DNA from: Chrysoperla carnea
Taxonomy: Eukaryota > Arthropoda > Insecta > Neuroptera > Chrysopidae
Direction of reading: 5' to 3'
Assembly (NCBI RefSeq): GCF_905475395.1
Contig: NC_058337.1
Span: 90,824,368-90,888,367 of the forward strand
DNA: 64,000 nt
This document shows, piece by piece, positions 1-14,598 of this stretch. The translations under genes were made by a program, and so were the position numbers. A model generated the notes under the pieces. That model made no database searches and was not told the origin of the DNA. It worked only from the letters and a program-made list of their open reading frames with translations. Each line of letters starts with the position of its first letter. Positions within the stretch are counted from its first letter, which is position 1.

Positions 1-1690
1 AATTAGTGATAGTTCAAAACATGATCTCATCAAAAAAATTTGAAATAAATTAAATATATTTTGGACAGAACCTTGACATTTTTTCATCTCTAAATGAAAT
101 TAAGTAAAAAATTTCTTAATTTAGAAAATAGAAATAATAAAATTTAAGGTTATTCGATGTCTGCATAATAAATTTCAGTGTAAATATTATTACATGAGTT
201 GAGAATATTTTGAGTTTATTGAAAGCAGTAGGTGTAGGTATGGCTCATGTTTTCAAGAGTTAGGGGAATTTTTAATTCGTTTGAACAAATTGAATATTGA
301 TTGGATTATAGAAAAAGTTTCAAAAGTACCAATACACATTATATATGTAAACTTAATTGAAAAATATAAACTTAATCAGCAACCTTCATTGTTGATTTGA
401 AATATATTAGTATTGACACGATCAGATAACTAAAGAGAAAATGCAAATTTAATATAGTCTATTTATGGAGAATGCATATCAAGCATACTTCCTTTCTAGA
501 ATGATAACGCATAATTGGGATACCTGAAGCGTAAATTATAACTAACCAAAAATTGCTCTATGAACTCTCTTACTCATCGAGCTGGTCATATTTAATTGTC
601 ACTCTTTCACGCTAAAACTACTTTACGGATTTGGATGAAATTTGGAATACGGATAGTTTTATAACCTTGATTAACACATAGCGTACGTTTTATTCCGATA
701 GTATGTTCCCGTGGGAGAATTATTGCTGATCTTTTTTTTTTTGGTCCTTTATAATATTTAGGAGTTACTTACAATAATTCCACGACACTTTAAAATTATT
801 TTTATTTATCCTAAAGAATGCTATATTATCCACTAGTATTATGGGCTAATTTTTTTTTTAAATTAGGATTCGGTGACATACTAATCAAACAAATCCACAA
901 ATTAGCTGATCGGTTCGCCTAACAAGTCTATGAATCTATTTGCATAACTTACAAGTAGCTATGTATTATTGCAAACACTAAAAGTTATTATTCAACCAAC
1001 GCTTTTATGTTTATCGAATCTGTAGCCGATACAAACAATAATAGATAGTCACTCTTATCACTTAAGTGTATCATGTATTAAACAACCAGTCGAATATTAC
1101 AAATCTCGAAGTCTCGATCGGAACATACTGACTTTTCTCTCTCTCTCTCACGCTCACACACACGCATATTCCAACGTCGTTAAATTTTCGAGTCGAAATT
1201 GTTATCTTTTTATTGTCAGGTAAAAATTGTCAATTGCAAATTTATTAAAATTGAGGTCATCAAACCTTGAATTATTATCCATAATATTAACTACAAAATT
1301 AAATATCCTCAAAACATTGAAAAATATCTTTCATAGTAATTTTTTGGTCATAGTAAAACAAAATTGTAAAATTTTCCTTTCTAACGGAAATCAATTGATA
1401 TAATTTGCATATTGTCATGTATATTTATAAATTTATACGGATATTTATTGCTGAGTTTAATGTCAATTGATGCTATTATATGCTAAATAGAAGAATGTTG
1501 TATTCTATAATTGTATCATCCTTAAATATTTTAATTTTAATATTATTTAATACTTATACCTACCTATCTGCAAGGTAAAATAATATTTATTTATTGAATA
1601 TTTGCATAATACATAATACATTGTACGTGTAATAATATCATACGGATGTTATAAGCATCATGTTTAAGTGTATGTTATAGTAGAGTTTTA
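1..1690. other. AT-rich stretch without a recognisable gene
   Basis: No open frame with splice sites or recognisable protein similarity was seen on either strand. The only distinctive piece is a short CT/CA low-complexity run at about 1135-1165. Confidence 0.6.
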
Positions 1691-1694
1691 TAAC

Positions 1695-2060
1695 TATACT
1701 AACCTGACACCCGCCCGTTTCACTGTGCTTAAAAGTAAAAAAACACCGCTTTATAGCCTCCACCTCTCTTATATTCACAGTTTTCAATTTTTTTAAATGT
1801 AAAATAGTCATAATTCATTGTGTATTTGTAAGAATTTAAAATAGTAAATGTCAGATAAAATTTTATTTATTTTATTTTATTTTTTTAAATATATCTGTAA
1901 AATTATAGCTCATGTGTTATTCTGACGTATGAGCTATATTGGTGTACAGTTTCATTAAAATCCATTCGCTAGTTTTAGCATGAAAGCGTAACAAATAAAT
2001 AAACAAATAAGCAAAAAAACAAACATTCTTACTTTCGCATTTATAATATATAGAGATATA
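1695..2060 (+). mobile_element. Interspersed repeat fragment, copy 1
   Basis: The stretch matches 41555-42045 in the same orientation. Shared landmarks in order are a CTTAAAAGTAAA segment, a TATAGCCT segment, a T-rich middle, then GAGCTATATT, TGTACAGTTTCATT, a GAAAACGTAACAAA-like segment, an A/C-rich run, and a final TTTATAAT. This tail resembles the 3' end of common insect non-autonomous retroelements. No coding capacity is visible. The family name is not assigned. Confidence 0.6.
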
Positions 2061-2061
2061 A

Positions 2062-4340
2062 AATAGGAAAAATTATCGTTGAAGTACTACAGTCATTTTT
2101 GTAGTGGATTCAATAAATTTCTATTTTCTTTAGTTGAAATCAATTTAAAAAATAACCATTTGCTTAATATAGGTACATTTTCGGAACATGTTTTTTATCG
2201 CACGTTAACGTTCTTAGAAATTGAAAAAATTACAAATTTTTTCTAAAAATCCAATACTGCATTTTTATTTTTCAAGAATATTTATTTCAAAAACTAAGCT
2301 TCGAGAGAAAAAATTACTAAATTACTTTTTTGCTTAAAGCTGTTTAATAAATACAAAAATATTTTATTTTGAAATAATTCAAAATTTTGTATCTGTGGAC
2401 CCCCTTCCCCTTGTTTGTCTGTCAATTTTTTTCATTAACGAACTTGACCCTTCAAATACTAAAACCCTTCTTGATACCAAATTTTATTCAAATCAGACTT
2501 AAATTGCGGCCGCTAGAGAGTTTACAGACACATAGACGTATAGATACATATGTATATACAACGATGGTTATTTTTGACATCTGGTAGGTTGGATCGATGA
2601 ACATTTGAAGAAATATTTCCAAAATCCCATCATCAGTACAAAAGCAATAGCTTCATTTCCTTCGACAATTCGCTAAAAACGTCACAAAAAATCGACCATT
2701 TTCCTCTAGGTTTCTTGCATAACATTGCATAACAAGCTTATCAAATAATATTAAGGAAGTCAAATAGAGAATTTTTCGAAATTTCTAAATGTTTTTGTAA
2801 ATGTATTGGTACTCGACATAGGCTATTACAACAATGAACTAAATTGTCTATTTTCACTTGTATTAAAATAGAATTTGTAGAAATTTTCAATTATATGTAT
2901 TAATTATTATTTTTATCAATTATTATTATTTATTGTAACATGATTAATGTTTTATTATATATGATTATGATGAGAATTTCATTAAAACATCTGTTATATA
3001 TTGGAAAAGTTATTGCAATGAACTGTTTTATTTTAATAATTATTTATCTTTTTTTAAATTTTTAGTGTTTAAACACTTAGTGCATTTAAATGAAAGTATT
3101 AAAATAGATACTCTTAGCACATATTGCATAAAAATGCTTAATTACAGGCGAGTTCTTTATAATAAACACACATAATATTATTAAAGTAATAAAGATAGGA
3201 TTATCGTATCTTGGTGATCCTGGTAAAAAATACTAGCACAAAGTTATAAAATTATTTTATTGTCAACACATGCATGTCTACAGGTCAAGTTAATAAAACC
3301 GTGCCGTAAAAATTATTATAAGCTGTCGAAAAATGCTCTAAGGTGTATAATAAACACAAGGAAATTTAGAATATCATAGATATAATATATAACTGTTTCT
3401 TAAAATTTTAACACCCTGTACCTCTAAATCAATAGTCGCGGAAAAAAAACACTAAAATCAATCAAAGTTCGAAAAATTTTAACAGTAAAACGGAATTGAA
3501 TGCCGTTTTCTGCATTGAATTTTAAATTAACCGTAAGCACATTGAATTTACAAAATGATTCTAAACTTGTTACTCGCGGGATTTTTGGGGTCACTATTAA
3601 CAGAGTTGTGAATTAAGTATAATTTTTACGGTTAATTTAAAATGCAATTTTAGAAAATGCATAATTATTTATGCAAATTGCATATTTTTAGTTTCTTATA
3701 AATCAATTTAGGTCACAAAATTTCCTGAAGCTCTTGCGAATCGAACTGTAATCAAATCCGTCACACTGTTCAAATTTTTCGAACTTCATGGCTTCGTTTC
3801 GACTGCAAAGCGATTATGGTCATTTGAGTGCGAACTTTTTTTGATCAATTGGATCAAGAAATTGATCTTAAATTTTTGTCTTTAGAAAACATGCTGTACA
3901 TAACACTTATATTGTGTATATTTTATTCTCTCTATTTTCTATATGGATAACTTGCAATAATTGAACTTTTTTAATAATTATAAAATAAGTAATTCAAACA
4001 TTGAAACTGAAGCATATGCAAGGTATTTGAATAACACAGTTAATTGTTATTTTTCAAACTATATTATGCTATCAAGTACGTTGGCGATATAACATACAGT
4101 AGGTATATTAAGCACTTTATCAAGAGCATTGCGAATATTTTCAATGTTTCGCTATAATAATTCAAACTGCAATGTGATAATTCAAACTGCAACTAGGGAT
4201 AGAGTGAATTTGAAGACTATGCTTACCAGTGGCTACACTTTTAAAAAAGTTTCACGCAAAGCTTATAAAACCGTTTTAATAATTTAGCGTTAATTAATTT
4301 CAGATTTTAATGATAGTGAAATGAGCTCGTCGACTTTTTA
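2062..4340. other. AT-rich stretch without a recognisable gene
   Basis: A less AT-rich patch at about 2385-2590 reads like a piece of an old interspersed repeat; I found no second copy in the window. Nothing else recognisable was seen. Confidence 0.5.
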
Positions 4341-4937
4341 ACCGACTTCAAAAAAGGAGATAGTTCTCAATTCGACTTTTTTTTCTTTTTTCTTGCTTTT
4401 TTTATGTTTGTTACCTCAGAACTTTCGACTGGGTGAACTGATTTTGATGATTCTTTTTTTATTTGAAAGCTGGTGCTTCCCTTATCGTTCAATGTGGTTC
4501 AGTTCTGACAATAGCATCCATGAGAAAACCATATATGCCTTGAATTTACAATATACATGTTCGCGACAAATGGAGAATAACTGAATATCACGCCAACCGA
4601 TTTCGAAAATTCTTTTTTAGTGACAAATAAATAAGTGTACTTCAGATTCACTAAAAATCACAACAACAAAAAACCCGACTTCAAAAAAAAAAACTATTCC
4701 AAAACAAATTAATATGCACTAAAAAGTAAAAAATAACAATAATTTAATAAAGTTAGAATTCTTGTTATTTTTAGAGTCGGTGTCAGCCAAGTTAATGTTG
4801 CAAACTTTTCTGTTTGTCTCCTTGACTGACACCGACTCCAAAAATAATAATAATTGTAACGACATTATATTATCGTTATCTTTTCTTTTTAGTGCATTTG
4901 TTTTGGAATAGCTTTTTTTGAAACCGGCTTTTTTTTT
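4341..4937 (+). mobile_element. Non-autonomous element with a large internal hairpin
   Basis: The element opens with CCGACTTCAAAAAAGGAG and closes with GAAACCGGC plus a T run. Its right half is a long imperfect inverted repeat. The left arm, about 4674-4786, runs from CCCGACTTCAAA through CTATTCCAAAAC to GAGTCGGTGTCAG. The right arm, about 4825-4928, carries the complements (CTGACACCGACTC to GTTTTGGAATAG) around a loop of some 40 bases. I recognise this repeat type from insect genomes, especially Lepidoptera, but cannot name the family. It has no coding capacity, and the reading frame inside the hairpin is not a gene. Confidence 0.75.
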
Positions 4938-7900
4938 TGTTCCAGTAAGAGAAAGCACGGATTTAGTAAAGTTAAGAAAATCTGTAACTTTGGCCAAAAT
5001 GTAGCTATGTCATTTAATGAATAAATATAATTAAATTTGTGGTAGAAAATCTACAAAAATCGAAATAAAATATTTAAGACATCTTTACGTTTTGGAGTGT
5101 CGAAAATATTTTTTATACACCTCAATTTAGTATAGCATTTAAAAAATATGTAGGTAGATTAACATGTGTTCACGTATGTATCTGTCTGTTAATGGGAATT
5201 ATAACAAGATTTAATTATAGGGTTAAATAGAGAAGGGGCGAATATTCGACATAACTTGTTTACTTGACTGAACGTATGATTTTACTCCAAATTACATGGG
5301 CGATGAATGGAGTTGGATTGCCGTAGGCCATTACACAATATTTTGGGCAATTAATTTACATTTATTTATTTAACTGAAAAGAAGGACCTCCATTTCAATT
5401 ACGTATATGTATTCGATAATACATTAATTTACTTTTTGTGCAAGTAGTGGTTTTTAATTTTTTATTTCAGTTTCAATTAAAAAAAAAAAAGATACTAAAT
5501 AATTAGTTTAATGTATGTAAGCCATAAAGAATCAATTCAATTGAATACACAGAAAAGTTGTATAAGTAGCCCTTTGTGCTAGTCGGATCATGAAAAATTT
5601 AAGGATAAGTTTCATTTAAATTTCCCATTTATGTATGTAAGTGCAATAGAAAAATATAATCATCTTCGCAAGCATTTTGAATGGACACAGGTTTAAAAAT
5701 ATGCGGATAATTAAATCCCATCACGTATTTGGTAGTCAAAGTTTTCCCAATAAATTTGACGAAAAGCAACCTAGCCCTTTTAAGTAGATTTTCTGTGTAA
5801 GATTTCGGCCATAAAAGACGGTGGGCGTTTGTAAATCCAGTCTTTGCAGCGATATTTAGAAAATAATTCGTTGATATATTAATAATATGATGGCAAGGTA
5901 TTTCATTCTCTCAAATAGTAATTCTGAATTGTAATAATCGCTTCATTTAATCTGAGAGCAGGTAACACATTGTGAGTATGGATTTGAACCATCGCATCCA
6001 GTTATATAGCTTCAAAGTACCGTCAATGATAGTTATACGGAATGGTAGTCTCAGAAGGGGCAGGCACAAGTAAGGTAAAATATATGTGTTGAAAAATATT
6101 ATTGGTCAAACAAAAAGCATGAAATAAGACACATTTCAGTTAAGTATCGATAATAAGTTTCAAAAATTTCAACGTGAGTCAAAGATATTTTATTTACTAT
6201 TTTAATCAATTTCATTGGGTTGGTCTCGTTCGGTGTCACAGCCCTCAAATGATCTGCGGTTCATATATTATGCTAATTTTTATATACTAAACTATAATTT
6301 TTGTTATTTCATGCTTGGTCAATAATATTTCCCAACATATACATATATTTTATCTTACTTTTACCATGCGGAGTACCTACCTACCTGTACCAACTGCGAA
6401 TGACAGCGAAACTAATCAATCCCTATAAAATTATTATACACGATACTTTTAAGCTTTATAACTACATGGATCAAGTCCGTGCACTAAATATGCCACCAGC
6501 TCAAGAAACTTGAATCATTTCGATATATATATTTTGAAAATTTAAATTGAGTGATAGACCAGCTTAGACTCAATCTTGACAGATATTTTGTAATTTTTTT
6601 TGCAAAATTTTTACCCGTTTAGTCTCTATCTAACAAATTTGCAAAGTGCATAGAAAAATAGTCCCTTTTCCTAGAACTTTGCAGCCATTTACTTAGATTT
6701 TCGAAATTATTTTTTAAAGTAATACGTAGGCATTGGCAACCTTCTCGTATATAAGATGTTGAAGTAGTTATAATTATACTCCCAATTATTTTTAAACGAT
6801 TATTATTATATATCTGCACCTAGTGAAAGTGGTTGATGGGGACTTAATCTACCTGACTGCATATAATAATATGTACTACTTTGGAAGAAGCGCATCTTCT
6901 TTTAATACTTATTAATTCCAAATGATATTATGAATATTTCATAAATGACGGAAACCCGTTAATAAATCAACAGTATCCTTTATTAAATATTATCTTTCTG
7001 TACATCCCACGTTCTTTCTATACGGTGGAGAAATTTAAAAAAATTTCAATTGGGCAGAGAGGCTTAAACAAGAATATGTATAATTGATAGAAAAATTGAT
7101 ATAATTGTTAAAATTGAGTGGTCATAATATTAGTTTTATAGTAGTCTATTCATTATATGGTTAGCAAGTGGGCCCGGTAGACATTGTTTTTCCCAAACAT
7201 TGACTTGCCTGTTAGCCTGAAATCACGTTAGACCAAGTTAGACCTGGAAAAATGTTTTAATACTAAAATAAAAGAGAAAATTTTCAAAAAATCAGACTTT
7301 CATTGAATAGTTTGACGAAATAATTTTAATATTTTTCACCAAGTCGTATAATTTTTTCATCTCTACGAAAATATATGTTTTTGCGCTTAAAGCGTGGTAT
7401 AACGCTTGAAAAACAAATGAAAATAAATGTAAATACGCATCTGTAATTAAAATTTAAGTAAATCCCATTTAATTAAGTAAATCCTATTTAAGTAAATTAA
7501 CATATCGGATTAAGCGACCAATATTCATTGCAATTATAAGCCGATATATCGGCTATAATGACTAGCGCATGGGCAAACTGGTATGGAATTTTTGTTACAT
7601 GTACGTCATTTTAAAGTGACACAAAACAATTTTGATACCATAAACTTTATTTTGAGCATTATTAACTATATTTTGGACCTTACTTAAATATTGGTTATAG
7701 AGACCAATTGTCTACGGAATTTGTCAGCAGTTATTAAATTATTTCGGGAACTTTATCAATAAGGAAATAAAAAATTCAATTTGGAAAATTATTTTTCATG
7801 CAATCTTCTGAAAATTTAACTCCTTTATACTTTGTTCTAAAATACATTTTGCCCGATTCCTCGGTTTATGTCAGATTCCCTTTAAAGTTGAAATAAAAAT

Positions 7901-10900
7901 AGCTTCTTTTTTTTTTTTGCTAATTTACTACAATACATTGAAAAAATAATCATGATAAAAGCAGTTAGTCAACCAAAAATTTTCCACATCTCTTGACTCA
8001 TCATCTCTTAACTCACAATAATCGCAACACATTGAATAAAAATAATTGGATCATAAATATCGTATAACAATATACATGTAAAGATAAAAATTATTTTTCA
8101 AATTTAATAATGTTTACTGGCTAGTGGTGAACAGTGTGAAATAAAATTTTAATAATGTTTGCATAACAGTCAGGCGATTCTCTTACTTCGCTTAAAAAAT
8201 CCGCCTTTACTACATCTATTTGAATTTTTAGAAACTATTTATAAAGTAGAATTTGTTTCATTAACCGGTTACCATTTAAAATACCAAAAAAACAAATTTT
8301 CTATAGTGTCACATCGTGACTTTAAAGTTACTATTGTTAACAATTTTATAAAAATACAAATTTAATTCATTTTCCGTTGTATTTCAATTTTTCTATATGA
8401 AAATATTACTTATTTGATATTTTCAGCTATAAACGTAGTTATTTGGTAATGCGAATTTATTTTCCAATAATCGTCCTTTTTTGAGAAATTGAGAGAGGGC
8501 GGTGTTATTAAAAATTTTGTTCCATTTATACATACATATAACAAGTAGATGTTCCTTGGCATATATATCTAGAATTCTCTGATAAGCTTCCTATTTTCTC
8601 TGATACGGTCTATTTTGCAAATTAAATAGTTAAATTCATTATGCCGATATTATTTATTTGTTTACTCTAAATGATAAAAATTTACCGTAAATGCATCAAA
8701 ATTTGAAGTATCAAATTGTTAAGTACTTCTTTTCAATACCAAAAAACTTTTTGTCTATATAAATCGATAGTTGTTATATAAATTTCATCACAATAACTTG
8801 CATAACACAATGAAATAATTTTTAAAATTTAAATTAGAGAAACTATTTAGACTCATATTGTACAAAACCAATATTAAATCATTTTTGCTGCTTGAAGATA
8901 TTGACATATTTGTTCATAATTAACTGAAAAATTATTAAATAAAAAACTTCAACGCCATAAAACATAATTTTTCGTTAAATTAAATAAAAGCCATCTAATA
9001 AATTATGTACACTCAAATTTGACTAAATTGAACGGATCCAGAAAATTTTTTAACTTAAAGTTTTTGATTGATTTGTATGAACAAAATTTTTTCTCTAGAT
9101 CACGATCTAACACAAAAAATACACTTTTTGTTATTTATAAAAATTCAATTTTTATTTATTTGTATGGAAAAGATAAGCTTTGGTACAATGTATTACCATA
9201 ATTCATATACTTAGAAATTACAAATAGCCAATAACATAAAATTCATACATTGCTCTTTATATTTTTTTATTTTTCAAACGTTGTACCGGTGTATAACGTT
9301 TTACTTCAGTTAATCAAACCTTACTAAAATAATAGAAGAATTACTTAATCCCCGTTTTTAAATAGTTAAAATCAGGTAAAAGCTTTATCATCATATAAAA
9401 GAACTCATTATAACCACCAAAAAATTAGTGTGGGTTGATTTTTGAATCAGAAATTTTTGAACCAGACAGTTTAGAAAATTAAAAAGAATTTCGTGAAATA
9501 TTCTCAATTAGATTTATGATAATTAATGAGATTTTAAATACTATATTATGTAATAAATTATATGAAAATATCAATTTAAAACAAAAATTATATTGATTAT
9601 ATTTCAAAAAATATATATATTGCACAAATAATAAATTTCAACATATTATATAAATAATAACAATCCCAGTAAAAATACAAAATTAAAAAATTCCTTTGTG
9701 CATGTATTATTTATTGATCGAGTAATGATTATGTGAAAAAAATTTTTTTTTTTATTGGATGAAATTTCACAGTATTAAGTTCTTCAAAAAATAGCAAATA
9801 ATATAAATTATCTTAAATTACAATAATTTAATTTTACCTTCATATACGTAAATCAATATTACGGGTTACTGATGATCAATTGCTATAACTTATACAGCTG
9901 CTAGATGTCAGAACAGAAAGACAAACTGAAATCAATGTCTGAATAGGGTATTCTAGTATATTTAAAAAAAAGTACTTCAAAATGTTGATTTTGCTATTAA
10001 AAAGCCACCAAAAATTTATTTCGGAAAAACACACACGCTTTTTTGCCAAAAACTTAAATTAAATTTTAAACCTTTTTTAAACTGTCAAAAACGCGGGCAT
10101 CCAATTTGGTAACAGATATATTCATAGACTAATTATAATAAATATTAATATTCATTGTCAATGGATATATTATACCCAGCTGTCTACACTAAACTAACTG
10201 ATGGTCTATGGTTTATACATCATACTGAAACTAAAATATTTAAGTATATTTTTACATAAATTTTAACTTTGAAAATTTAAATTTTGACTTCAACTTTGTG
10301 CAGACGTGAGCGAATTAAATACAAATAAAGATAAAACATATCTTTATACCGTATATGTTTATAGATTTTTCCCTTGCCCTTATACGCTGCACAAACCATC
10401 AGATCGGAGCTTCTAAAATGGTATCTCAAAGCTACATTCGATTTGCAGTAGGTTCACAGTTCAGAAGTTAACTCTTGATTTCTGAAGATGATTGTCATTT
10501 GACGATTTCACACTGTCTGTTTTTTATATTTTTTATAATAATTATTATGAAATTAATTATCTTTAAATAGATTTGTTCAAGTTATTTATAAATATCAGAT
10601 TACAACCTTGAAAACTATTGATTTAATTTTTAAGATTCACAATCATTCATTTTCTTTAGCTAAAAGCCATCAATTATTTGTTATTACATTGGAAGTGAAT
10701 TTATTATTTATATGCAAGTGATTAACGGTTTATAGCTTCCAGCTTTAAAATTTTAAGAACTGCTAAAAATATAATAAGTTAACATTGTATGCGTTATATG
10801 TGAATATTGAAATATTTCTCTGATTTTTAACTATTATGATGATTAAAATAGGCATTTATTAACAAAAAAAAATTAATAACACTAAAAATAACGGATTTAA

Positions 10901-13068
10901 TATTAAAATATCGCCTTGCGGAAGCTGCATAGTCTTTGCCCATTTTCGATGATAAAGTTTAAACAGTGGAAACCTATACCGGCTAATTATGGTTCATAAT
11001 GAGTAAGGGTTATCGAAAAACGTTTTATTGTTTCACCTAGCGCGCAATCTTTGTGAAACAAAATACCAGTTTTTAAACGTAACAATAAGCTTTTAGACAA
11101 ATTCAATTTCATCAAAATCGATCCAGTTTGATGCCAGAACAAACTCACACGCACTCAGACATACATATAGGCAATTATTATTTCTTGCAAATACAAAGAT
11201 AATAGCAAACAATTTAAATATTCATAGATACCATTGAATCGGGGGTTATAAACATTAATATTTTTTTATTCGATATTTATTTTAATACGAATTGGTATTG
11301 GCTAATTCAATTAGATTTGATTGGCAGAGTTCTCTACCCACGTTTACCAAGTATTCCTGGTTTGATTTAAACTGTAAAGGAGCAAATTAAACTAGAAAAA
11401 TGTACTATGGTTAGTTTACAACCAAGTTTTAATAATAATTTTTTATGCAATTCAACCCCAAATACCTACCTTCTCATTTCGTTCAATTCTGAAATTCTTT
11501 ACAATTTCCTTCAAGCGCAAGGCAAATACTTTTCTCATGGCTTTTATTTTTTGCAAGTTTGATTTTTCACCCAAAAGTTTGTGTCTTGGATGTCTTAGGA
11601 TGTGCATATACTTAAGAGTTGGACTTCAAATTTCATTAAAACAGTGTAGGCACGCAAATTGTATGTTGAATGCCACAAGTAAATTTAACACGCGCAATTA
11701 AGAATAAAACCATTGAATTTCTTGCTATAAATTTTTAATTTGCTACCATTCTATATTATCGTCTCTGTAATTAAACCAATTGTCTTTATACTTTTCTTGT
11801 GATAAAAGTACGTGTGCAATAAGACTGCAACATTTTCAGCAGCAAAGTATATGTGCGGAATGCGAAGCTTTAAAATTATTACATTTTCCATAATTTCCAT
11901 TCATATTTATAGCGCTTATTATCAGTTACAAAATTAAATAAAACAAACAAGATAACGGATTCATTAATTATGGTGACATTTAAAAAATCAATTTTTAAAT
12001 AAATGATGGAACATGCCTATTAATCACTAAACTGGTGGGTAATATTTATATTTGTGAAACTGATTAATCGTTTATGAATATTACATTATAATTAGATAAA
12101 ATTTTAGTTTAATAAAAAAAAAAGAAGATACTTTTAACATATAATAAGGACGTATAATAAAAATAACAAAAAAAAACCAGTATTTACCATTAGATAAATT
12201 TTAATTTGTTTTAGGATTATTAAGTTGATAGCCTTGCCGATGGTGGCAGATCGCATAGTCAGTGTAATGTCAGCAACTTAAGATTGTCGTTTTTATTTTA
12301 TAACTTTTTTTTGAAATTTTTTAGCTAATACCTAATAATAATAAAAACAGTTAAAACATTCTAAAAATATTTTATTATTAATTTGAATATTTTATAGAAA
12401 TGTTGATGTCATATTCATAGTGATTCCTCTAAATACCACTTAGATTTATTTATCGAAGAGTTTTGATGTCACCACTTTGCAAATGCAGTAAATAAATAAA
12501 AATTATATAAATTTCAATGTAATACGTCATGAATTAATCCAACCAGCCATTTTCGGAAAGAAATTAGTTTCTTAATTTCTGGTATTTTAATTTACAAAAA
12601 TAAGTTATGACTTAAAAGATTACGCAACCGAGACATTTTCGTGGTTTTGCTAGTTCTTTATACTTTAAGAGGTTTACCATTTTAAAATACTTCCGAAGTT
12701 GTAGGAATTAGAAGTGAGAAGATACATTAGTATTTACCATTAAGGTACTGTTTCTTTCGTAACCGTTAAAACTTACCTTTTTAATTTAATCTCTAAATCT
12801 AACAGAATTTGTTGAAATTTACAATACTTTTTTCTTAATAGGAATTGGCAAAATGGTTTATGGTTTCATTTAGTGCTTATTTAATTTATGTTTCTTTATG
12901 AAATGCGGTGAAAGCAATGGGAAGAGAAATCAATTTTATGTTACAGTCCTATTTCTATCATTTTATATGTCATTATATAATACATACTTTTAAACACCTT
13001 TTTGATACAACATAATGTTTATACTTTATAGGGGGCGATGTAACCAAATTCGTTGTAAAAACATTTTA
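4938..13068. other. Long AT-rich intergenic stretch
   Basis: About 8 kb without a supported gene. Short frames at 6301-6513, 8159-8365 and 9019-9201 have AT-driven composition, no splice context and no recognisable motif. Scattered patches near 9840-9960 and 11080-11170 could be worn interspersed repeats, but no second copy was found here. Confidence 0.55.
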
Positions 13069-13450
13069 AACCATGTATATATGAAATATATCAAGGTATA
13101 CTAAGTTAAGTCCCAAGTTTGGAGGATGTTCATAAAATCACCTAATTTATTTTTAATTCATTTTCGGTTGTCTGTCCGTCTGCTCGTCTGCCTGCCCGTC
13201 TGTCTGTCTGTTTGTCTGTCGACACGATAACTCAAAAACGAAAAAAGATATCAAGCTGAAATTTTTATTGCGTGCTCAGGACATAAAAAGAGAGATCGAG
13301 TACGTAAATGAGCAACATTGTGTCAACTGGGTCTTAAGTCCGTAGGTCTTAAGTCTTGTAGGCCGATAGAGATAGAACAAAAACAACAAACAACTTTTGT
13401 TTGAAACATTCTTTCATAAGCAGCACTGATTACCCTTGAGGGCGCAAATT
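13069..13450 (+). mobile_element. Interspersed repeat (ACCATG..GGTATACTAAG family), copy 1
   Basis: This shares a long ordered series of blocks with 50861-51463: a terminal CCATG(T/C)ATATATG, CAAGGTATACTAAG, CCCAAGTTTG, TTCATAAAATCACC, TTCATTTTCGGTT, a run of (C/G)TCTGTCT units, AAAAACGAAAAAAG, AAGCTGAAATTTTTA and AAATGAGCAACAT. This copy lacks the block that encloses GTAGCATCAATATT. The right end is unclear and similarity fades after about 13450. Confidence 0.7.
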
Positions 13451-14049
13451 AGGACAAAACATTTCCTCCAAAACTATAAAAGATAGAGAGTTGAAAATTT
13501 CCAGGTAGTTTCAAAACGAACTTAGCTCAGACTTTTACAAGAATTAACTCCAATGAACTCAGTCAATAAAATCATTCCTATACCCCGGCATTAAGGAATC
13601 TTACATGATATATGTCGAAGAGCAACAATTAAAATATTTTATAAATACAACCCTATATATATGCTTATAGTATCTTTAAAGTGCACTTGAAATACAGGTA
13701 ATTAAATTGTATACATAAAGATTAGCAACAAAGTTTGTTCAATTGATATTTTTACTTTAACATCTTTTGATACTTAATATTACGTTATACCTATCCGTTA
13801 GAATCGCATAAAGAAGTCTCTCTAGTAATGCTTTAAAAAATAAAATTAGCAGAAAATTGAAGTGTCTAAAGACCTACTATCTTTACATTATTGAAATAAG
13901 TTTTGTAATCATGGTGTTACCTACAGTTTTATCGATAGTATCAATGACATGGGTCCAGCAAGTAAGATGAATTAGTGTAGGTATCATGAAAAACAAAAGA
14001 GTAGCTGCATTTATTGAATTTGATTTTCAAATAAAATTTGTACTGTACT

Positions 14050-14521
14050 AGCAGATACGCACCTGCTTTGCTGGGCAATTTCTCCTTTAGACTATCACGT
14101 TATAGCCCTCACTTATTCACCCTTTTGTTCACAATTTTATGGATTTTAATTTTATGGTGGTGAACTTTATTGAAAATGAAGTTTTGCCCATTAAATTAAC
14201 CTGCCCGCTTTGCTGGTCAATTTTTCCTTCAAAACAAAGACTATCACGTTATAGACCTCACTTATTCTCCTTTTTGTTCACAATTTTATGGATTTTAATT
14301 TTTTACTTTTTTGAAAATCAAGTTTTTTTTCCATGATACTCGCTGACATTGTAACTTTTTATAGGTCCAATCATTAAATTAACCTGATTTTCATACTTTT
14401 TGGATCAAAATTACCCCATCCACTGAGTTTCATCAAATTCCAAAACAAAATTTTTTTGGTGTTCTTCTCGATTTTTCAAAGATTCCAAAGATTTCCTTTA
14501 AAAAAATTCCAAAAAATCCAA

Positions 14522-14598
<77 letters not shown>

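Noticed and set aside
4719-4997. Minus-strand open frame of 92 codons
   Set aside because: It lies within the hairpin of the element at 4341-4937 and has no recognisable protein feature.
13180-13230. CRISPR-like repetition in the GTCTGTCTG run
   Set aside because: It is a simple tetranucleotide-like run within an interspersed eukaryotic repeat, with no spacer structure.
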